Made by a program: the position numbers and the translations under genes. Under the pieces are notes generated by a model. That model was not told where the DNA came from, did not search any database, and saw only the letters and a program-made list of their open reading frames with translations. From Niastella vici (GTDB taxonomy: Bacteria > Bacteroidota > Bacteroidia > Chitinophagales > Chitinophagaceae), in assembly GCF_002077945.1 (NCBI RefSeq), contig NZ_LVYD01000042.1, positions 333,202 through 397,201 on the forward strand: 64,000 nt of DNA, written 5' to 3'. Of the stretch, positions 1-11,100 are shown one piece after another (positions within the stretch are counted from its first letter, which is position 1; each line of letters starts with the position of its first letter).

Positions 1-302
1 GGATCAATGTTCTGATAATCTTCGAGATTGGTACTGCCCAGCAGCCGGGCGTCTTTGTTGAACTGCAGCGTAACCTGGTCTTTTATTACAATGGTACCCG
101 ATAACCAGGTGCCAGCCGGGAAAATCACTTTGCCCCCACCCTGTTGATGGCAATCGTCAATGGCCTTTTGAATAGCCGTGGTATTAAGTGTTTTTCCATC
201 GCCCACGGCTCCGTAACGGGCGATATCAATATCAACACACGGCGCTGCATGCCCCCCTATTATACTGATCAGGAAGGCTATCCCCAAAGCAAGTTGTTTC
301 AT
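1..302 (-). CDS. GH28-like polygalacturonase, N-terminal part (cut by window edge)
   Basis: Only the first 100 codons lie in the window; the gene continues off the left edge. The product starts with a signal peptide (MKQLALGIAFLISIIGGHAA), so it is exported. Next comes the beta-helix entry motif typical of glycoside hydrolase 28 and pectate-lyase-3 proteins: YGAVGDGKTLNTTAIQKAI, then GGGKVIFPAGTWLSGTI. GH28 enzymes hydrolyse galacturonan bonds in pectin. The catalytic Asp residues lie in the missing part, so activity cannot be judged. An in-frame ATG two codons upstream (ending at 308) is an alternative start. It lies on the same strand as the SusD/SusC-type genes at 2.6-7.9 kb, which suggests a pectin PUL. 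Seen: signal peptide and motif. Inferred: substrate. Confidence 0.8.
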   Translation of the reverse strand, partial: MKQLALGIAFLISIIGGHAAPCVDIDIARYGAVGDGKTLNTTAIQKAIDDCHQQGGGKVIFPAGTWLSGTIVIKDQVTLQFNKDARLLGSTNLEDYQNID

Positions 303-516
303 ATGCATCAGTCAGTGTTTCCAGCACAAAAACATAGCTGGTTTTCCTAATGCAAGCAACCAATTATTACAACAGACTTTTTACCATTAAATCGCCATTC
401 ATTCAACAATATTGGCAGAAAAAATTCCCGGGAACGATTGCGTAAAAAAATCGGAGGCAACACGAAGGTCACCTCCTTTAAAACTACTGTATGGGAAAAT
501 GTACCATCGCATTCCA

Positions 517-1221
517 TCAGGGCACCAACCGCGTTTCATAACCGGAATAAAATGTATCCAGTGCATTTGGCGCCGGTTTGTAAAAGGTCCTGAACTGGAA
601 TGAGCTTCCTTTTGTATAAGCCGGCAACACGGTTACACTATCTGCCAGGCTTTCATGTTTTTCAATTTGCTTTCGCACCACACCCTGCATATCGGTATAA
701 ATAATTTCCTCGCCGATGACATCGGTGCCAACACCAAACCATTTAACAGTTGCTGTATTGGCAGCGCCATCAAATGTTCCGCTTTTTATTGCCCGGTTCA
801 CGAGCTGGTTTATATATTTTTCTCCATATACCGTTCCTATTACATCAGTCTTTACCGACCGGTGGCCGGCATTATCATATGAATAAATATAAAAGGTATA
901 GGTGCCTTCAGCCAGTTTAGGAAATGAAAACCGTACGGTATCAACCCCCGCCGTTCGTTGCACTGATCTTTCAGCTGAATCGGCCTGCCCACTGACCTCC
1001 CAAAATACTTTCACTTTACTGATACGCGGGTCTGAGATCAGCAGCATCGATAACCCCATACGGTTGTTACCGGGATATGCTTTTATTGAATCTACCTTTG
1101 CGGGATAAACGATTTCGCCATCTTTAATAAAATCATCATACGTGTCGTCCATTTTACTGCAGGCAAACAGCACCATGCAGCATACGGCCACTACGACGGT
1201 ATTATATTTTTTTACACGCAT
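517..1221 (-). CDS. DUF4998-type PUL lipoprotein
   Basis: A 234-residue lipoprotein with signal peptide and lipobox (LFACS, Cys at about residue 21), followed by a DUF4998-like region: YPAKVDSIKAYPGNNRMGLS and a fibronectin-III-like beta pattern (KVKVFWEVSG, GTYTFYIYSYDNAGHRS). Such proteins occupy the SusE/SusF position in Bacteroidota PULs. They sit on the outer-membrane surface and are thought to bind glycan; no enzyme motif is visible. It follows the next lipoprotein gene on the same strand after about 110 bp and is probably in the same operon. The DUF number is from memory; the lipoprotein call is firm. Confidence 0.8.
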   Translation of the reverse strand: MRVKKYNTVVVAVCCMVLFACSKMDDTYDDFIKDGEIVYPAKVDSIKAYPGNNRMGLSMLLISDPRISKVKVFWEVSGQADSAERSVQRTAGVDTVRFSFPKLAEGTYTFYIYSYDNAGHRSVKTDVIGTVYGEKYINQLVNRAIKSGTFDGAANTATVKWFGVGTDVIGEEIIYTDMQGVVRKQIEKHESLADSVTVLPAYTKGSSFQFRTFYKPAPNALDTFYSGYETRLVP

Positions 1222-1333
1222 ACTAAATGTTTAGCTGGTAAGCTGGTTAAAAAAATGGTTAAGGTGGGTCGCCCTCTAAAAGAGCAGCTCACCATTATCA
1301 GGGTGAGTCCGCCTCAAAGGCAGCTCCACCCCT

Positions 1334-2605
1334 TTACTTCTTCTGCCCCCATAACGAAAGCTCAAACAGGTGAAAGAACCCGGTATAGCCATCAATAGAA
1401 CCCCAGCTGTCAATATTCTTCCAGCCAATATAACGAACCGGCGGTACGCCATTCGGGAATTCATATTCCTGCCCATTGGTGGCCGCATCTGTATCTTCAT
1501 TGGAATTCAGCCCCACATCCCAGCCTGAAGGTTTGGTCATTACCCATTCGCCGAGCTTTACCCAGCCCACATTGGGATCAGTGTTATTGGGGTTGGTGCT
1601 TACCACACCCGGCTTATTGGTTCCCCATATTTCCCACTGATGCGGATTGCCGTGATTGAAAATAAAACTACTGCCGGTGCGCTGCCATACCTTGAACCGG
1701 CTGAGCACAAATTTTGCGGCGCCGGTTTTATCGAGGTCAATCGGTATCCATACCGGCAGATCATATTTCTCTTTTGTATGGAACATGCTGGTCACATTAT
1801 CATCGTACAGGTTTTTCATTTGATAGGTGCTGTTGTAATCCACGGCATTCGCTATGGGTAACCCTGAATTAGGAAGCGGATCAAACTGCGGAATGTATTT
1901 GGCATAAGTGGTGCGCACGTCGTTGAATTTGGTTTTATCCAACGCTTCTTCGTAAATAGGCGTGATCTTAACCCGGAGCGTATCACTGTGATTATCCCAC
2001 CTGTCACGTACATAAATACCCCAGGTACGTTCAACCGGCGGGAATCCCCGCACATTAAAGGCGCCCTGCTTCATGCTGGTATAATTAAAATCAGCGTGCT
2101 GCCAGTCGCCCACCGAATCAAGCACCAGCACTTCAAATACAATGCTGGCCGAATCAACATTCGTGTATTTCACATTAATGCCGCCAAACGTTGAATCGGT
2201 CTTTATCGATTTGAATACATTAACGATGGGTGGTGTAAGGGGTTTTATGGTCACCGATACGGGCTCCGACTTTACCTCGCTGCGGCTTACCGCATACAGG
2301 TCAACCACCCGTTCCTGCGTATCGCCAAAGCCATCGACCAGTAATTTGTTCTGGTACATCGACATCTTTACTTCCTTCTGCACGCCCTTCAGCGTATACA
2401 CCGCTTTTACATACAACAGGTTTTCGTTACCTGGTAATGTATAGGAAATTAATGCAGCGCCGGCCAGGTTGGTAACCTTCGTGTTGCTAACCGGGTCGGG
2501 TTTTGAGCCATCTTTCGAAAGCGGGTTCCGGTTATCTTTTTTACAGGCAGCCATTGCAATGGTTACCAATAGCAGGCCGGTTATACTATATTTATGGGTT
2601 GTCAT
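1334..2605 (-). CDS. DUF4959/DUF5000-type PUL surface lipoprotein
   Basis: The start chosen is MTTHKYS, which puts the signal peptide and lipobox (IAMAAC) at the N-terminus; an ATG 11 codons upstream is in frame but would precede the signal with polar residues. After the lipid-anchor Cys come FN3-like beta-sandwich segments (about residues 30-220). A C-terminal discoidin-like module (about 260-423) has the pattern seen in DUF5000 proteins: YNSTYQMKNLYDDN, PVWIPIDLDKTGAAKFVLSR, WEIWGTNKP, and a final FHLFELSLWGQKK. Such modules bind carbohydrate at the cell surface. The gene lies 33 bp after the SusD gene, so co-transcription and a role as SusE-like glycan-binding protein are likely. Confidence 0.85.
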   Translation of the reverse strand: MTTHKYSITGLLLVTIAMAACKKDNRNPLSKDGSKPDPVSNTKVTNLAGAALISYTLPGNENLLYVKAVYTLKGVQKEVKMSMYQNKLLVDGFGDTQERVVDLYAVSRSEVKSEPVSVTIKPLTPPIVNVFKSIKTDSTFGGINVKYTNVDSASIVFEVLVLDSVGDWQHADFNYTSMKQGAFNVRGFPPVERTWGIYVRDRWDNHSDTLRVKITPIYEEALDKTKFNDVRTTYAKYIPQFDPLPNSGLPIANAVDYNSTYQMKNLYDDNVTSMFHTKEKYDLPVWIPIDLDKTGAAKFVLSRFKVWQRTGSSFIFNHGNPHQWEIWGTNKPGVVSTNPNNTDPNVGWVKLGEWVMTKPSGWDVGLNSNEDTDAATNGQEYEFPNGVPPVRYIGWKNIDSWGSIDGYTGFFHLFELSLWGQKK

Positions 2606-2638
2606 TTGAAATAGTTTATGGTTATAGAAGAGTGACAC

Positions 2639-4579
2639 TCACCAACCGGGGTTCTGCACCAGTTTTTTATTTCTAAGGATCTCGTCCTGATCAATGGGCC
2701 AGAAATAATCGCGCAGCTTAAAGGTCTGCGTCCATTGCACCACCGGTTTATAATAAGCGGCAGGGTCCTGCTGCTCGGTGCTCCAGCCTTTTATAGGTGC
2801 ATTCAGCACAATATGGGCTTCGCGCCATCTTCTCAGGTCCCAGAAGCGTTGTCCCTCAAAAGCCAGCTCAATCAATCGTTCCTGGTGAATAATGTCGCGC
2901 AACCCCGCTTTTGTCGTGTACCGGGTGGGTTGGTTCGAAAAATTATCCCACGAATACGCTACGGTGGGCAAACCGGCCCTGTCCCTTACTGCATCGATCC
3001 AGCGGAACGTTTCGGGCCCGGGGCCGTTCACTTCATTCAACGCTTCTGCATATAACAGGTACAGATCGGCCAGCCTGATCTCGGGCCAGGGATACGGGGT
3101 TTGATTACTTCCGGTGACATTTCCGTCAGCAGCGCCGGCTGTACCCATGCTGATCAGCTTTTTTATCCAGTAACCCGTAACCGAAAAATTACTTACACCC
3201 TGCCGGGCTGCGAACTCCGCTCTTCTTGCTTTTACATAAAGCATATTGTTGATGGAATAGTTATTTACCCAATTGCCGAACCAAACGCCCCGGTCAAAAG
3301 CCAGGTCGGCATAAAAACGGGGTTCGCGGTCGAAGTGCAGCTTAACAGTTTGCTCGTTCTTTTTGATATAGAAAGTATCAGCGCTGGTTGCGGTCTTTAA
3401 TTGAAAGCGGCCGGCATAATCCCAGGTTTTATCTTCGGTTATAGGCACCCCGTTCCTGGTGTAGAACAGTTCGGCCATTTTAATGGGCGGGGCAAGTATT
3501 CCTTTGGGGCCGCTGCCGCTCACGGCGCCACTGCCCAAAATGGGCATTGTCCAGCGTTGAAGATCGGTAGCCCGGCTCGATGTATTGGCCCAGATCACTT
3601 CGGTATTAAAATCCTTTTCTGTTACGGCCATGCGAATACTGAGCTGCGTTTTGATGGTATCATTAATGATCCAGCTTGGATTTAAAGCGGGGTTGTATCG
3701 TTGCAATGAATAAAAATTGCTTTGGCAAAATTCAATGGCTTCCTTACAGGCGGCAACAGCTGCTTCCCATTTTTTTGCATCGGCCACCGGATTTATGAGG
3801 GGAACGCCGCCGCCTTTTTCATCGGTCTTCAACCCGGTAAAATCACTGTTGCCATTAAACAACGGACTGGCAGCGGTCACCAGCACTTTTGCTTTCAGCG
3901 CCAGCACAATGGCTTTGGTGATCCTTCCCAATTCGGTTTGCTCGGTACCTACGATCTTGGCCGGCAGCGCATCGTTGGCAGCTGCTTCATCGAGCAACTG
4001 AACAATATAGCTGAAACAACTATCAACATGTTCGCGGGGCACCTGCACCTGTTCGGGTGTGCTGCCCACATCGAGATTGGTTCTTATGATGGGAATGGGG
4101 CCATACATGCGCACCAGGTAAAAATGGTAGTAGGCTTTTAAGAATGTTACTTCAGCCTTCCATCGTTCCCTTTCAATCAATTCCATATCCCTTACTTTAT
4201 CAATATTGGCCAGAAAGATGTTGCAATCGCGTAAAGCTGTAAACAGTTTTATGCCCTGGTTCTTTCCGGTCCAGAAGCTGCCATAGGGATTGCCCACATT
4301 CTGCATCCCTCGTGCAATGTTCCAGAAGTCGGCGTCCACATCGCGTATGGGGTCCATATACCATACTTCATCACCCGCGTTAAAGGCGGGATTGTCGTCC
4401 ATATCGCCATGCTTTGGCATGTAGGCATAACAGGTGAACAGGAATTTTTCGGCTGTACTGCGCTGCGTAAAGGCATTGTCAATGGTTCCCACCTGGTCAG
4501 GTACCACATCGAGGTATTTTTTGCAGGAACCTGCGCTTATTAACAACCCTAGTGCTATTGGTATTATAAGATTTTTCAT
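2639..4579 (-). CDS. SusD/RagB-family nutrient-binding outer-membrane lipoprotein
   Basis: A 646-residue SusD homologue. It has a lipoprotein signal (ISAGSCKKYLDVVP), and the opening CKKYLDVVPDQ is the family signature. TPR-like helices follow (KAEVTFLKAYYHFYLVRMYG at about 140-160; LALKAKVLVTAASPLFN). The conserved C-terminal section includes IRLADLYLLYAEALNEVNG, WIDAVRDRAGLP and LIELAFEGQRFWDLRRW. SusD proteins form the lid over the SusC channel and capture oligosaccharide. Its gene follows susC by about 45 bp, the standard susC-susD order. Length is somewhat above that of classical SusD. Substrate is not readable from sequence. Confidence 0.96.
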   Translation of the reverse strand: MKNLIIPIALGLLISAGSCKKYLDVVPDQVGTIDNAFTQRSTAEKFLFTCYAYMPKHGDMDDNPAFNAGDEVWYMDPIRDVDADFWNIARGMQNVGNPYGSFWTGKNQGIKLFTALRDCNIFLANIDKVRDMELIERERWKAEVTFLKAYYHFYLVRMYGPIPIIRTNLDVGSTPEQVQVPREHVDSCFSYIVQLLDEAAANDALPAKIVGTEQTELGRITKAIVLALKAKVLVTAASPLFNGNSDFTGLKTDEKGGGVPLINPVADAKKWEAAVAACKEAIEFCQSNFYSLQRYNPALNPSWIINDTIKTQLSIRMAVTEKDFNTEVIWANTSSRATDLQRWTMPILGSGAVSGSGPKGILAPPIKMAELFYTRNGVPITEDKTWDYAGRFQLKTATSADTFYIKKNEQTVKLHFDREPRFYADLAFDRGVWFGNWVNNYSINNMLYVKARRAEFAARQGVSNFSVTGYWIKKLISMGTAGAADGNVTGSNQTPYPWPEIRLADLYLLYAEALNEVNGPGPETFRWIDAVRDRAGLPTVAYSWDNFSNQPTRYTTKAGLRDIIHQERLIELAFEGQRFWDLRRWREAHIVLNAPIKGWSTEQQDPAAYYKPVVQWTQTFKLRDYFWPIDQDEILRNKKLVQNPGW

Positions 4580-4623
4580 CAGTGCTTTTTAAATGTTGAA
4601 CACCGGTAAATAGTTGATGTTGG

Positions 4624-7600
4624 TTACAGGCTTACCTGTATACCCATATTGACGACCTTTTGTATGGGATAATTGAGGCCATTGCCGGCCAGTTCGATAT
4701 CCCATAGCTTAAACTGACTGAAGTTGAGCAAATTGGTGCCGTTTGCGTATACCCGCACGTTGTCGATATGGATCCTGTTGGTAAGTTTTTTAGGAAATGT
4801 AAATCCCAGCTCCACCTGCTTCAGCCGCAGAAAAGCGCCGCTTCGCATGAACCAGGTGCTTGTTTGACTATTATTTCCATTCAGTGTGGGGCTTAGGCGC
4901 GGCCATAACGCATAGAGGTTTCGGTTCTCTTCTGACCAGTGATCGTCGGCATAGGCTTTCAACAACTGGTTCTGCAAAATATATCCGGGCAGTTCATTAT
5001 CGTCATACCGGTACGAAACAAATGGCGCAGTGGCTCTTACATCTATAAAGAAAGAACGGCGGGCCGTTCCCTGGAAAAAAGTAGACACATCAAGTCCTTT
5101 GTATTTGGCCGAAACGCCAAACCCGTAAGTGATCTCCGGTGTAGTGGGAAAACCAATGGGCACCATATCCAGCTTATCCACTACCCCATCGCGGTTAACA
5201 TCGCGGTATTTAATATCGCCGCCTTTGTAATCGCCGAAAGTTTGGGTGGGCGAATTCTTTACTTCATCATCATCTACAAACAGGCGCTCGGCTATATACC
5301 CCCAGGGTTGTGAAATGGGCGAACCGGTCCTGTTGAGATAATACAGGTCGGGCCCATACTGCAACGATTCGTTTTTGTCGAGCCGGCTGCGTGCGTAGGT
5401 GAAATTACCACGGGCCTGAATGAGAAAGTCTTTTCCAAAATTTTGCAGGTACTCAACCGAAACATCTATTCCCCGGCCCGAAGCTTCGCCCACATTGGCC
5501 TTGGGTGCATTGTTATCGAGATTTACCTGCAAGCCCAGCGTATAGGGTATGTACGTACGCGCCATCAAAATGTTATACCGCTTTTCGGTATAATACTCGG
5601 CAACGATATCCCATTTGCCAAACAAACTCAGCTCCATGGCATAGTTGGCTTTGCGTGAAGTTTCCCAGGTAATATCGCGGTTCTCGTAGCGGTTTATAAC
5701 AATGGTATTGCGGGTATAACGGCCATCGGTACCAAAGGCGGGATTATTGGTTGTACTGTTCAGGTTCACATCACTCAGGTAATAGAACCGGTCATCGGCG
5801 CTGCCGATCTCATCATTTCCTACAAGGCCATACGTTGCCCGCAGCTTTAACTTATTGATGGCCGATTTATAGGGTTCAAAGAATTTTTCATTGCTAACAT
5901 ACCAGGCCATCCCCACTGAAGGGAAAAATCCGAAACGTTCGCTTTTATAAAACCGTTCGGAACCATTATATCCGAAATTGAATTCGGCATAATACCGGCT
6001 GTCGAACGAATACGTAGCGCGGCCCGATACGCCCATGTTTCGGTAAGGCAATGATTTTTGCAGCGTTTTGGTATCACCTTCCTGTTTGCTGCGGGCGGTA
6101 ACAACCAGCAATCCGCTGAGCCCGTGTTTATCAATGGTACGGGTATAGTTAGCGGCGCCTTCAAAATAAAAATTGGAGGTCACGGTTTTATCACCCCCCT
6201 GCGGAGCGCCCAAATAATCGGTTCCTCCCTGCGGCACAACACCAGTGCCCACCTGGTCGGGATTGATGACCGTTAACTGGTAGGTATTGGCATATTTATC
6301 ATAACCGGCTGCCGCATAATAAAACGGATTGTACTTGCGCGATACATCAAAATAAGAAGACCGGTTGATATTGGTGAACGCCCGTACTGCAAGACCCGGC
6401 GTAACAAAGGAAAGGTCCTGCTTTACTTCAAACTGGGCGCTCATCAACGATTTGTTATAGTCTTTATAGCCAGAGACCATGTCTGCATAAGGGTTCACAT
6501 AATTTCCCTTATCGTAATTGCCAAACATGATATGGTTCACAAACTGGTGCGCTGAATCAACGGGATACCAGGCTGGAAATAATACGGGGCTGGTGCGCAT
6601 TACTTTTTTATACAAACCCGAACCACCATCAATGGGACCGTTATAATCATCGAAGGTGCCATACAGGCGCACCATTACATCGGTTGTACGGGTAACCTTC
6701 AACCCTACGTTCGAGCGCAGGTTATAGGTTTTGAGGTTGATGTTGTTATTGAAATTGTTGCGCTTATCAACCCGTAAAACACCATTATCCTGGGTGAAGG
6801 AACCTGCCAGAAAATAGTTCACGATCTGTCCGCCACCGCTTACACTGAAGTTACCGCGGCGATTGGATGCCTGGTTCCTGAATAACATGTTCATCCAGTC
6901 AACTGCCGGGAACATCTCCTTATTTACACCGAGTTCGGTATAATCGATCTTGCTTTGTGAATAAGGCAGCGGCGCAAGCGGGTTCCGGGTCAATACCGAT
7001 TCCTGGTGCTGTTTCAAATAAGTGACGGGGTCAGCCAGCTTTACGGTTTGGGTAGGTTTTGAAATGGAGTTTTCGAACCGCACATACACTTTTGCCTTAC
7101 CCTGCTTGCCTTCCTTGGTAGTTATAAGTATAACTCCATTGGCCCCACGCGCTCCATATAAAGCGCTGGCCGTTGCATCTTTCATAATAGAAAAGCTGGC
7201 AATGTCATCGGGCTGAATGCGGGCCAGGTCGGTTGCCGTGTATTCGACCCCATCAACAAGAATAAGCGGCGATGTTTTGTACCCAAATGTGGTTACGCCA
7301 CGTATGAAGAATGAAGCATTGTCCTGCCCGGGCTCGCCGGTTGTTTGATAAGCAATAATACCGGCCATCCTTCCGGCCAGGGCCGTTGTGAGATTACTGG
7401 AAGGAACTTTTAATTCTTCAGGACTGATGGTGGTAACAGAACCAACGATGTCCCGTTTCTTTTGTTTTCCATAGGCAACCACCACTACATCATTCAATGA
7501 GTTGGAGGCACGCTTTAACTGAACATTGATGATCTCCTTTCCTTTCACCGGTATTTCCTGGTTATCGTAACCAACCATGGAAAATACCAGTGTAACATTC

Positions 7601-7890
7601 CCATCGGGGACCGACAAAAGATATTTGCCGTTGAGATCGGTGGTGGTTCCAATGCCAGGCTGGTTTTTTACAAAGACCGAAACACCTGGCATTGCGCCGG
7701 CCGAATCGGTAACAGTTCCCCTTACTTCACTGGTATAATAAGTAGTGGGGCCTGAATTAAGATGTGCAATGGGTGGGCTCGAAAAAGCTGTGTACACTGT
7801 AGGTTGTTGTGCATAAGCGCCATACAAGGTGAATAACTGACAGCAAAAAGCTGCAAGCCACCTGGTTGGGGCGGGGCAAGTCGGTTTCAT
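4624..7890 (-). CDS. SusC/RagA-family TonB-dependent outer-membrane transporter
   Basis: The start chosen is MKPTCPAP, directly before a signal peptide ending YGAYAQQ; an in-frame ATG 19 codons upstream adds an unlikely leader. Domains in order over 1088 residues: signal peptide; carboxypeptidase-D-like beta-sandwich (RGTVTDSAGAMPGVSVFVKN to NVQLKR); TonB-plug (VVAYGKQKKRDIVGSVTTIS, GRMAGIIAYQ, FFIRGVTTFG, LILVDGVEY, IMKDATASALYGARGANGVI); and a 22-strand beta-barrel region ending in LNYPIQKVVNMGIQVSL, a typical final strand. It imports oligosaccharide across the outer membrane, powered by TonB, with the SusD protein as lid. First gene of the PUL operon, divergent from the hybrid kinase, which probably controls it. 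Confidence 0.97.
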   Translation of the reverse strand: MKPTCPAPTRWLAAFCCQLFTLYGAYAQQPTVYTAFSSPPIAHLNSGPTTYYTSEVRGTVTDSAGAMPGVSVFVKNQPGIGTTTDLNGKYLLSVPDGNVTLVFSMVGYDNQEIPVKGKEIINVQLKRASNSLNDVVVVAYGKQKKRDIVGSVTTISPEELKVPSSNLTTALAGRMAGIIAYQTTGEPGQDNASFFIRGVTTFGYKTSPLILVDGVEYTATDLARIQPDDIASFSIMKDATASALYGARGANGVILITTKEGKQGKAKVYVRFENSISKPTQTVKLADPVTYLKQHQESVLTRNPLAPLPYSQSKIDYTELGVNKEMFPAVDWMNMLFRNQASNRRGNFSVSGGGQIVNYFLAGSFTQDNGVLRVDKRNNFNNNINLKTYNLRSNVGLKVTRTTDVMVRLYGTFDDYNGPIDGGSGLYKKVMRTSPVLFPAWYPVDSAHQFVNHIMFGNYDKGNYVNPYADMVSGYKDYNKSLMSAQFEVKQDLSFVTPGLAVRAFTNINRSSYFDVSRKYNPFYYAAAGYDKYANTYQLTVINPDQVGTGVVPQGGTDYLGAPQGGDKTVTSNFYFEGAANYTRTIDKHGLSGLLVVTARSKQEGDTKTLQKSLPYRNMGVSGRATYSFDSRYYAEFNFGYNGSERFYKSERFGFFPSVGMAWYVSNEKFFEPYKSAINKLKLRATYGLVGNDEIGSADDRFYYLSDVNLNSTTNNPAFGTDGRYTRNTIVINRYENRDITWETSRKANYAMELSLFGKWDIVAEYYTEKRYNILMARTYIPYTLGLQVNLDNNAPKANVGEASGRGIDVSVEYLQNFGKDFLIQARGNFTYARSRLDKNESLQYGPDLYYLNRTGSPISQPWGYIAERLFVDDDEVKNSPTQTFGDYKGGDIKYRDVNRDGVVDKLDMVPIGFPTTPEITYGFGVSAKYKGLDVSTFFQGTARRSFFIDVRATAPFVSYRYDDNELPGYILQNQLLKAYADDHWSEENRNLYALWPRLSPTLNGNNSQTSTWFMRSGAFLRLKQVELGFTFPKKLTNRIHIDNVRVYANGTNLLNFSQFKLWDIELAGNGLNYPIQKVVNMGIQVSL

Positions 7891-8195
7891 AATCGTTAGT
7901 TTGGTAGCAGGGTCTTTAAACATTACCAAATTAGCAACTACCATCACTAACCGGAGTCCTTAAATTAGCATTATATTAAACTATCTTACCAACAGATCAA
8001 TGTGCGTGAATGCTGAATGGTGCTCTTTTTCAAACTATACAAGTTTACCTGTATTCCATCGCATGCATTTCCTTATTTATTGTAAATCAAACACAGCATG
8101 CGCATAAACCCAGGCCCCGCATACGTTTCATGAAACCGGCATTCCCGGATTATGAACTCAATATAAAGCTGGCCAACCCTGGAGACTGATCCGAT
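7891..8195. promoter_or_regulatory. Divergent intergenic region between susC-type gene and hybrid kinase
   Basis: No gene is seen. The stretch must hold the promoters for the leftward PUL operon and the rightward sensor gene. A perfect 12-bp palindrome, GTTTCATGAAAC, lies at 8125-8136, and GCATGC occurs twice between about 8060 and 8105. Either could be a regulator site, but no binding protein is identified. No clear TAnnTTTG promoter could be placed. Confidence 0.4.
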
Positions 8196-11100
8196 ATGAA
8201 AGCAATAGTTTGGTTGTTTGTCTTGTTCCTGTGTTGCAATTGTTTTGTTGCCCATTCGCAACAGCAACAATTACGGTTTGAGCATCTGGGCATAAATGAT
8301 GGACTTTCTCAAAGCAATGTGACCTGCATTTTGCAAGACAGCAAGGGCTTTATGTGGTTCGGCACAAAGGATGGCATCAATACCTACGATGGCTATCAAT
8401 TCACTGTATATAAGAACAATGCCACTGACAGCAACAGCCTAAGCCATAATTTCATCAAAAATATTATTGAAGACGACAAAGGCAATCTTTGGATTGCCAC
8501 CTGGGGCGGCGGCGTTGACCGGTTCGACCGGAACAGAAAAAAATTCACCCATTACAAGTACCAGGCAAACAACGCCAACAGCATCGCCGATAATTTTATC
8601 ACTTCCCTGCAGTTTTCCCCCGATGGTATTTTATGGATTGGCACCCAAAACAGCGGACTCAACCGGCTTGATACCAAAACCGGTTTGATCACCAGGTATG
8701 TTTTCAATGGCAATGACCCCAATAGCATCAGTGATAATTTTGTAACAACGATCTATGAAGACAGCCGCAACCGCTTATGGGTGGGCACTTTGCGCAACGG
8801 ACTGAACCTGTTCAACAGAAAGACAGGCGTGTTCACCCGGTTCCGCCAAAACCAAAATGACGCGCATTCATTAGGGAGCAACGCAGTGGTGCGGCTTTTT
8901 GAAGACAGCCGCCATCGCTTGTGGATCGGCACCATGGGCGGGCTCGATGTAATGGAGAATGACCTGGCCCGGTTCCGCCATTTTAAAAATGACCCGGCCA
9001 ACAGCAACAGCTTACCTATTAATGTGGTATTCGCCCTGGCCGAAGATGATGCACATAATATCTGGATTGGAACAGAGAATGGCGGACTGAGCATCCTCAA
9101 CCCCGAGACCAGCGTTTTCTCTACTTATACGCAGGATGATATCGATGACCGCAGCCTTACCAATAATTCCATTTATTCGGTTTACCGCGACCGGCAGGGA
9201 AATATGTGGGTAGGTACTTACAACGGCGGCATCAATTTACACAGCAAAGGATTTAACTTATTCGTTCACTACCGCCATAGCAGTATGCCCAACAGTCTTA
9301 GCCATAACAAGCTGCTTGGCATTTGCGAAAGCACCGGCGGCGATATCTGGTTAGGGACCGACGGCGGTGGGTTGAACCGGTTCAACCCACGCACAAAACA
9401 ATTCACCCGGTTCGAACACCAGACCGGAAAGGCAAACAGCATTTGCGGCAATGTGATCATCAGCCTTTATGGCGATAAGGATCACAATGTATGGATGGGC
9501 ACTTACGGCGAAGGCATTACGGTTTTCAATGAAAAGAACAATACCTACAAATACCTGAAACATGAAGCCAGCAATGCCAATTGTTTGGCCGGAAACAATG
9601 TATGCGCCATTTTTCAGGATGCCGATAAGGAGATGTGGATCGGCACTTATGGCAATGGGGTTGACAAATACAATATTAAAACCGGTAAATTCACCAACTA
9701 CCGCTTTGACAGTACCAACAGGAACAGCGTCAGCAATGACCGCATTGTAAACATTCTCCAGGATAGCAGGGGTTATATCTGGGTCGGTACTTTTGAAGGC
9801 GGCATTAACCGCTTCGACAAAAAAACAGGTCTGTTCACCCGTTTTACCCATAACGACAACAGCAGGAGCATCAGCAGCGATCAGATCACGTACATCTATG
9901 AAGACCGGTATAAAAATGTGTGGATAGGCACCCATTTCGGATTGAACTGTTATACCCCATCTACCAACCAATTCACGGTGTATACCATGCGCGATGGATT
10001 GCCCGGCAATATCATCGAAGGCATTGCCGAAGACAACAAAGGAAATTTATGGTTGAGCACCAACTATGGCATCTGCCGGTTTAATCCCATTACCAGGGCC
10101 TGTAAAAAGTTTTCTGTGGCCGATGGGTTGCAATCGAATGAATTTACCGGAACTTCTGTGCTGAAAAGCCGCTCGGGCCATATCTATTTTGGGGGCGTAA
10201 ACGGCTTTAATGAATTTTACCCCGACAATATTCACCCTGAAGTATATGATGCGCCATTGATCTTTACCGGCTTTCAGATCTTTAATAAAGAAGTGCCGGT
10301 GGCCGATGAGCACAACCCAAAATCACCGCTCACCCAGCCGGTGAGCGAAACAAAAGCGATTACGCTTCCCTATTCAAGCTCTGTGATCTCATTTGATTTT
10401 GTATCCCTGAATTACACCAGCAAAGACAAAAAACAATATGCTTACCGCCTGAAGGGATTTGATAAGAACTGGAATTTTGTAGGCACGCGGCATTCGGCAA
10501 CATATACCAACCTTGATCCCGGAAAATATGTACTGGAAGTAAAAGGATTGAATAGTGAAGGGGAATGGAGCAGTAAGTCCACTTCCATTCAGCTAACTAT
10601 TTTGCCACCGTTCTGGCTTACACTGTGGTTTAAACTATTATGCGTCATCGGCGCTGCCGCCTTCATTTTGATGGTTTACAAGTACCGCGTACGCCGCATT
10701 CAGGCACACAACGCGGCGTTGGAAGTACAGGTGCAGGAACGCACCAGGCAGCTGGCCCAGTCAATTAATGAAGAACGCAGCGCCCGGCAGGATGCAGAGA
10801 AAGCCCATGCCGAAGCAGAAAAAGCCAATAAAGCCAAGAGTATTTTCCTGGCTACTATGAGCCATGAAATACGTACACCCATGAACGGGGTAATTGGTAT
10901 GGCGTCGCTGCTGGGGCAAACCCCGCTCAACGACGAACAGCGGTCGTATACCGAAACCATTAAAACCTGTGGCGAGAACCTGCTTACCGTTATCAATGAT
11001 ATTCTTGATTTCTCGAAAATAGAATCAGGGAAACTGGAACTGGAAGAAAAAGAATTTGACCTTCGTACCTGTATAGAAGAAGTGCTCGACATGTTTGCGC

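Noticed and set aside
9351..9971. Long minus-strand frame of about 200 codons inside the hybrid sensor gene
   Set aside because: It is the antisense of the repeated propeller codons; the plus-strand product is unambiguous and the minus product has no recognisable domain.
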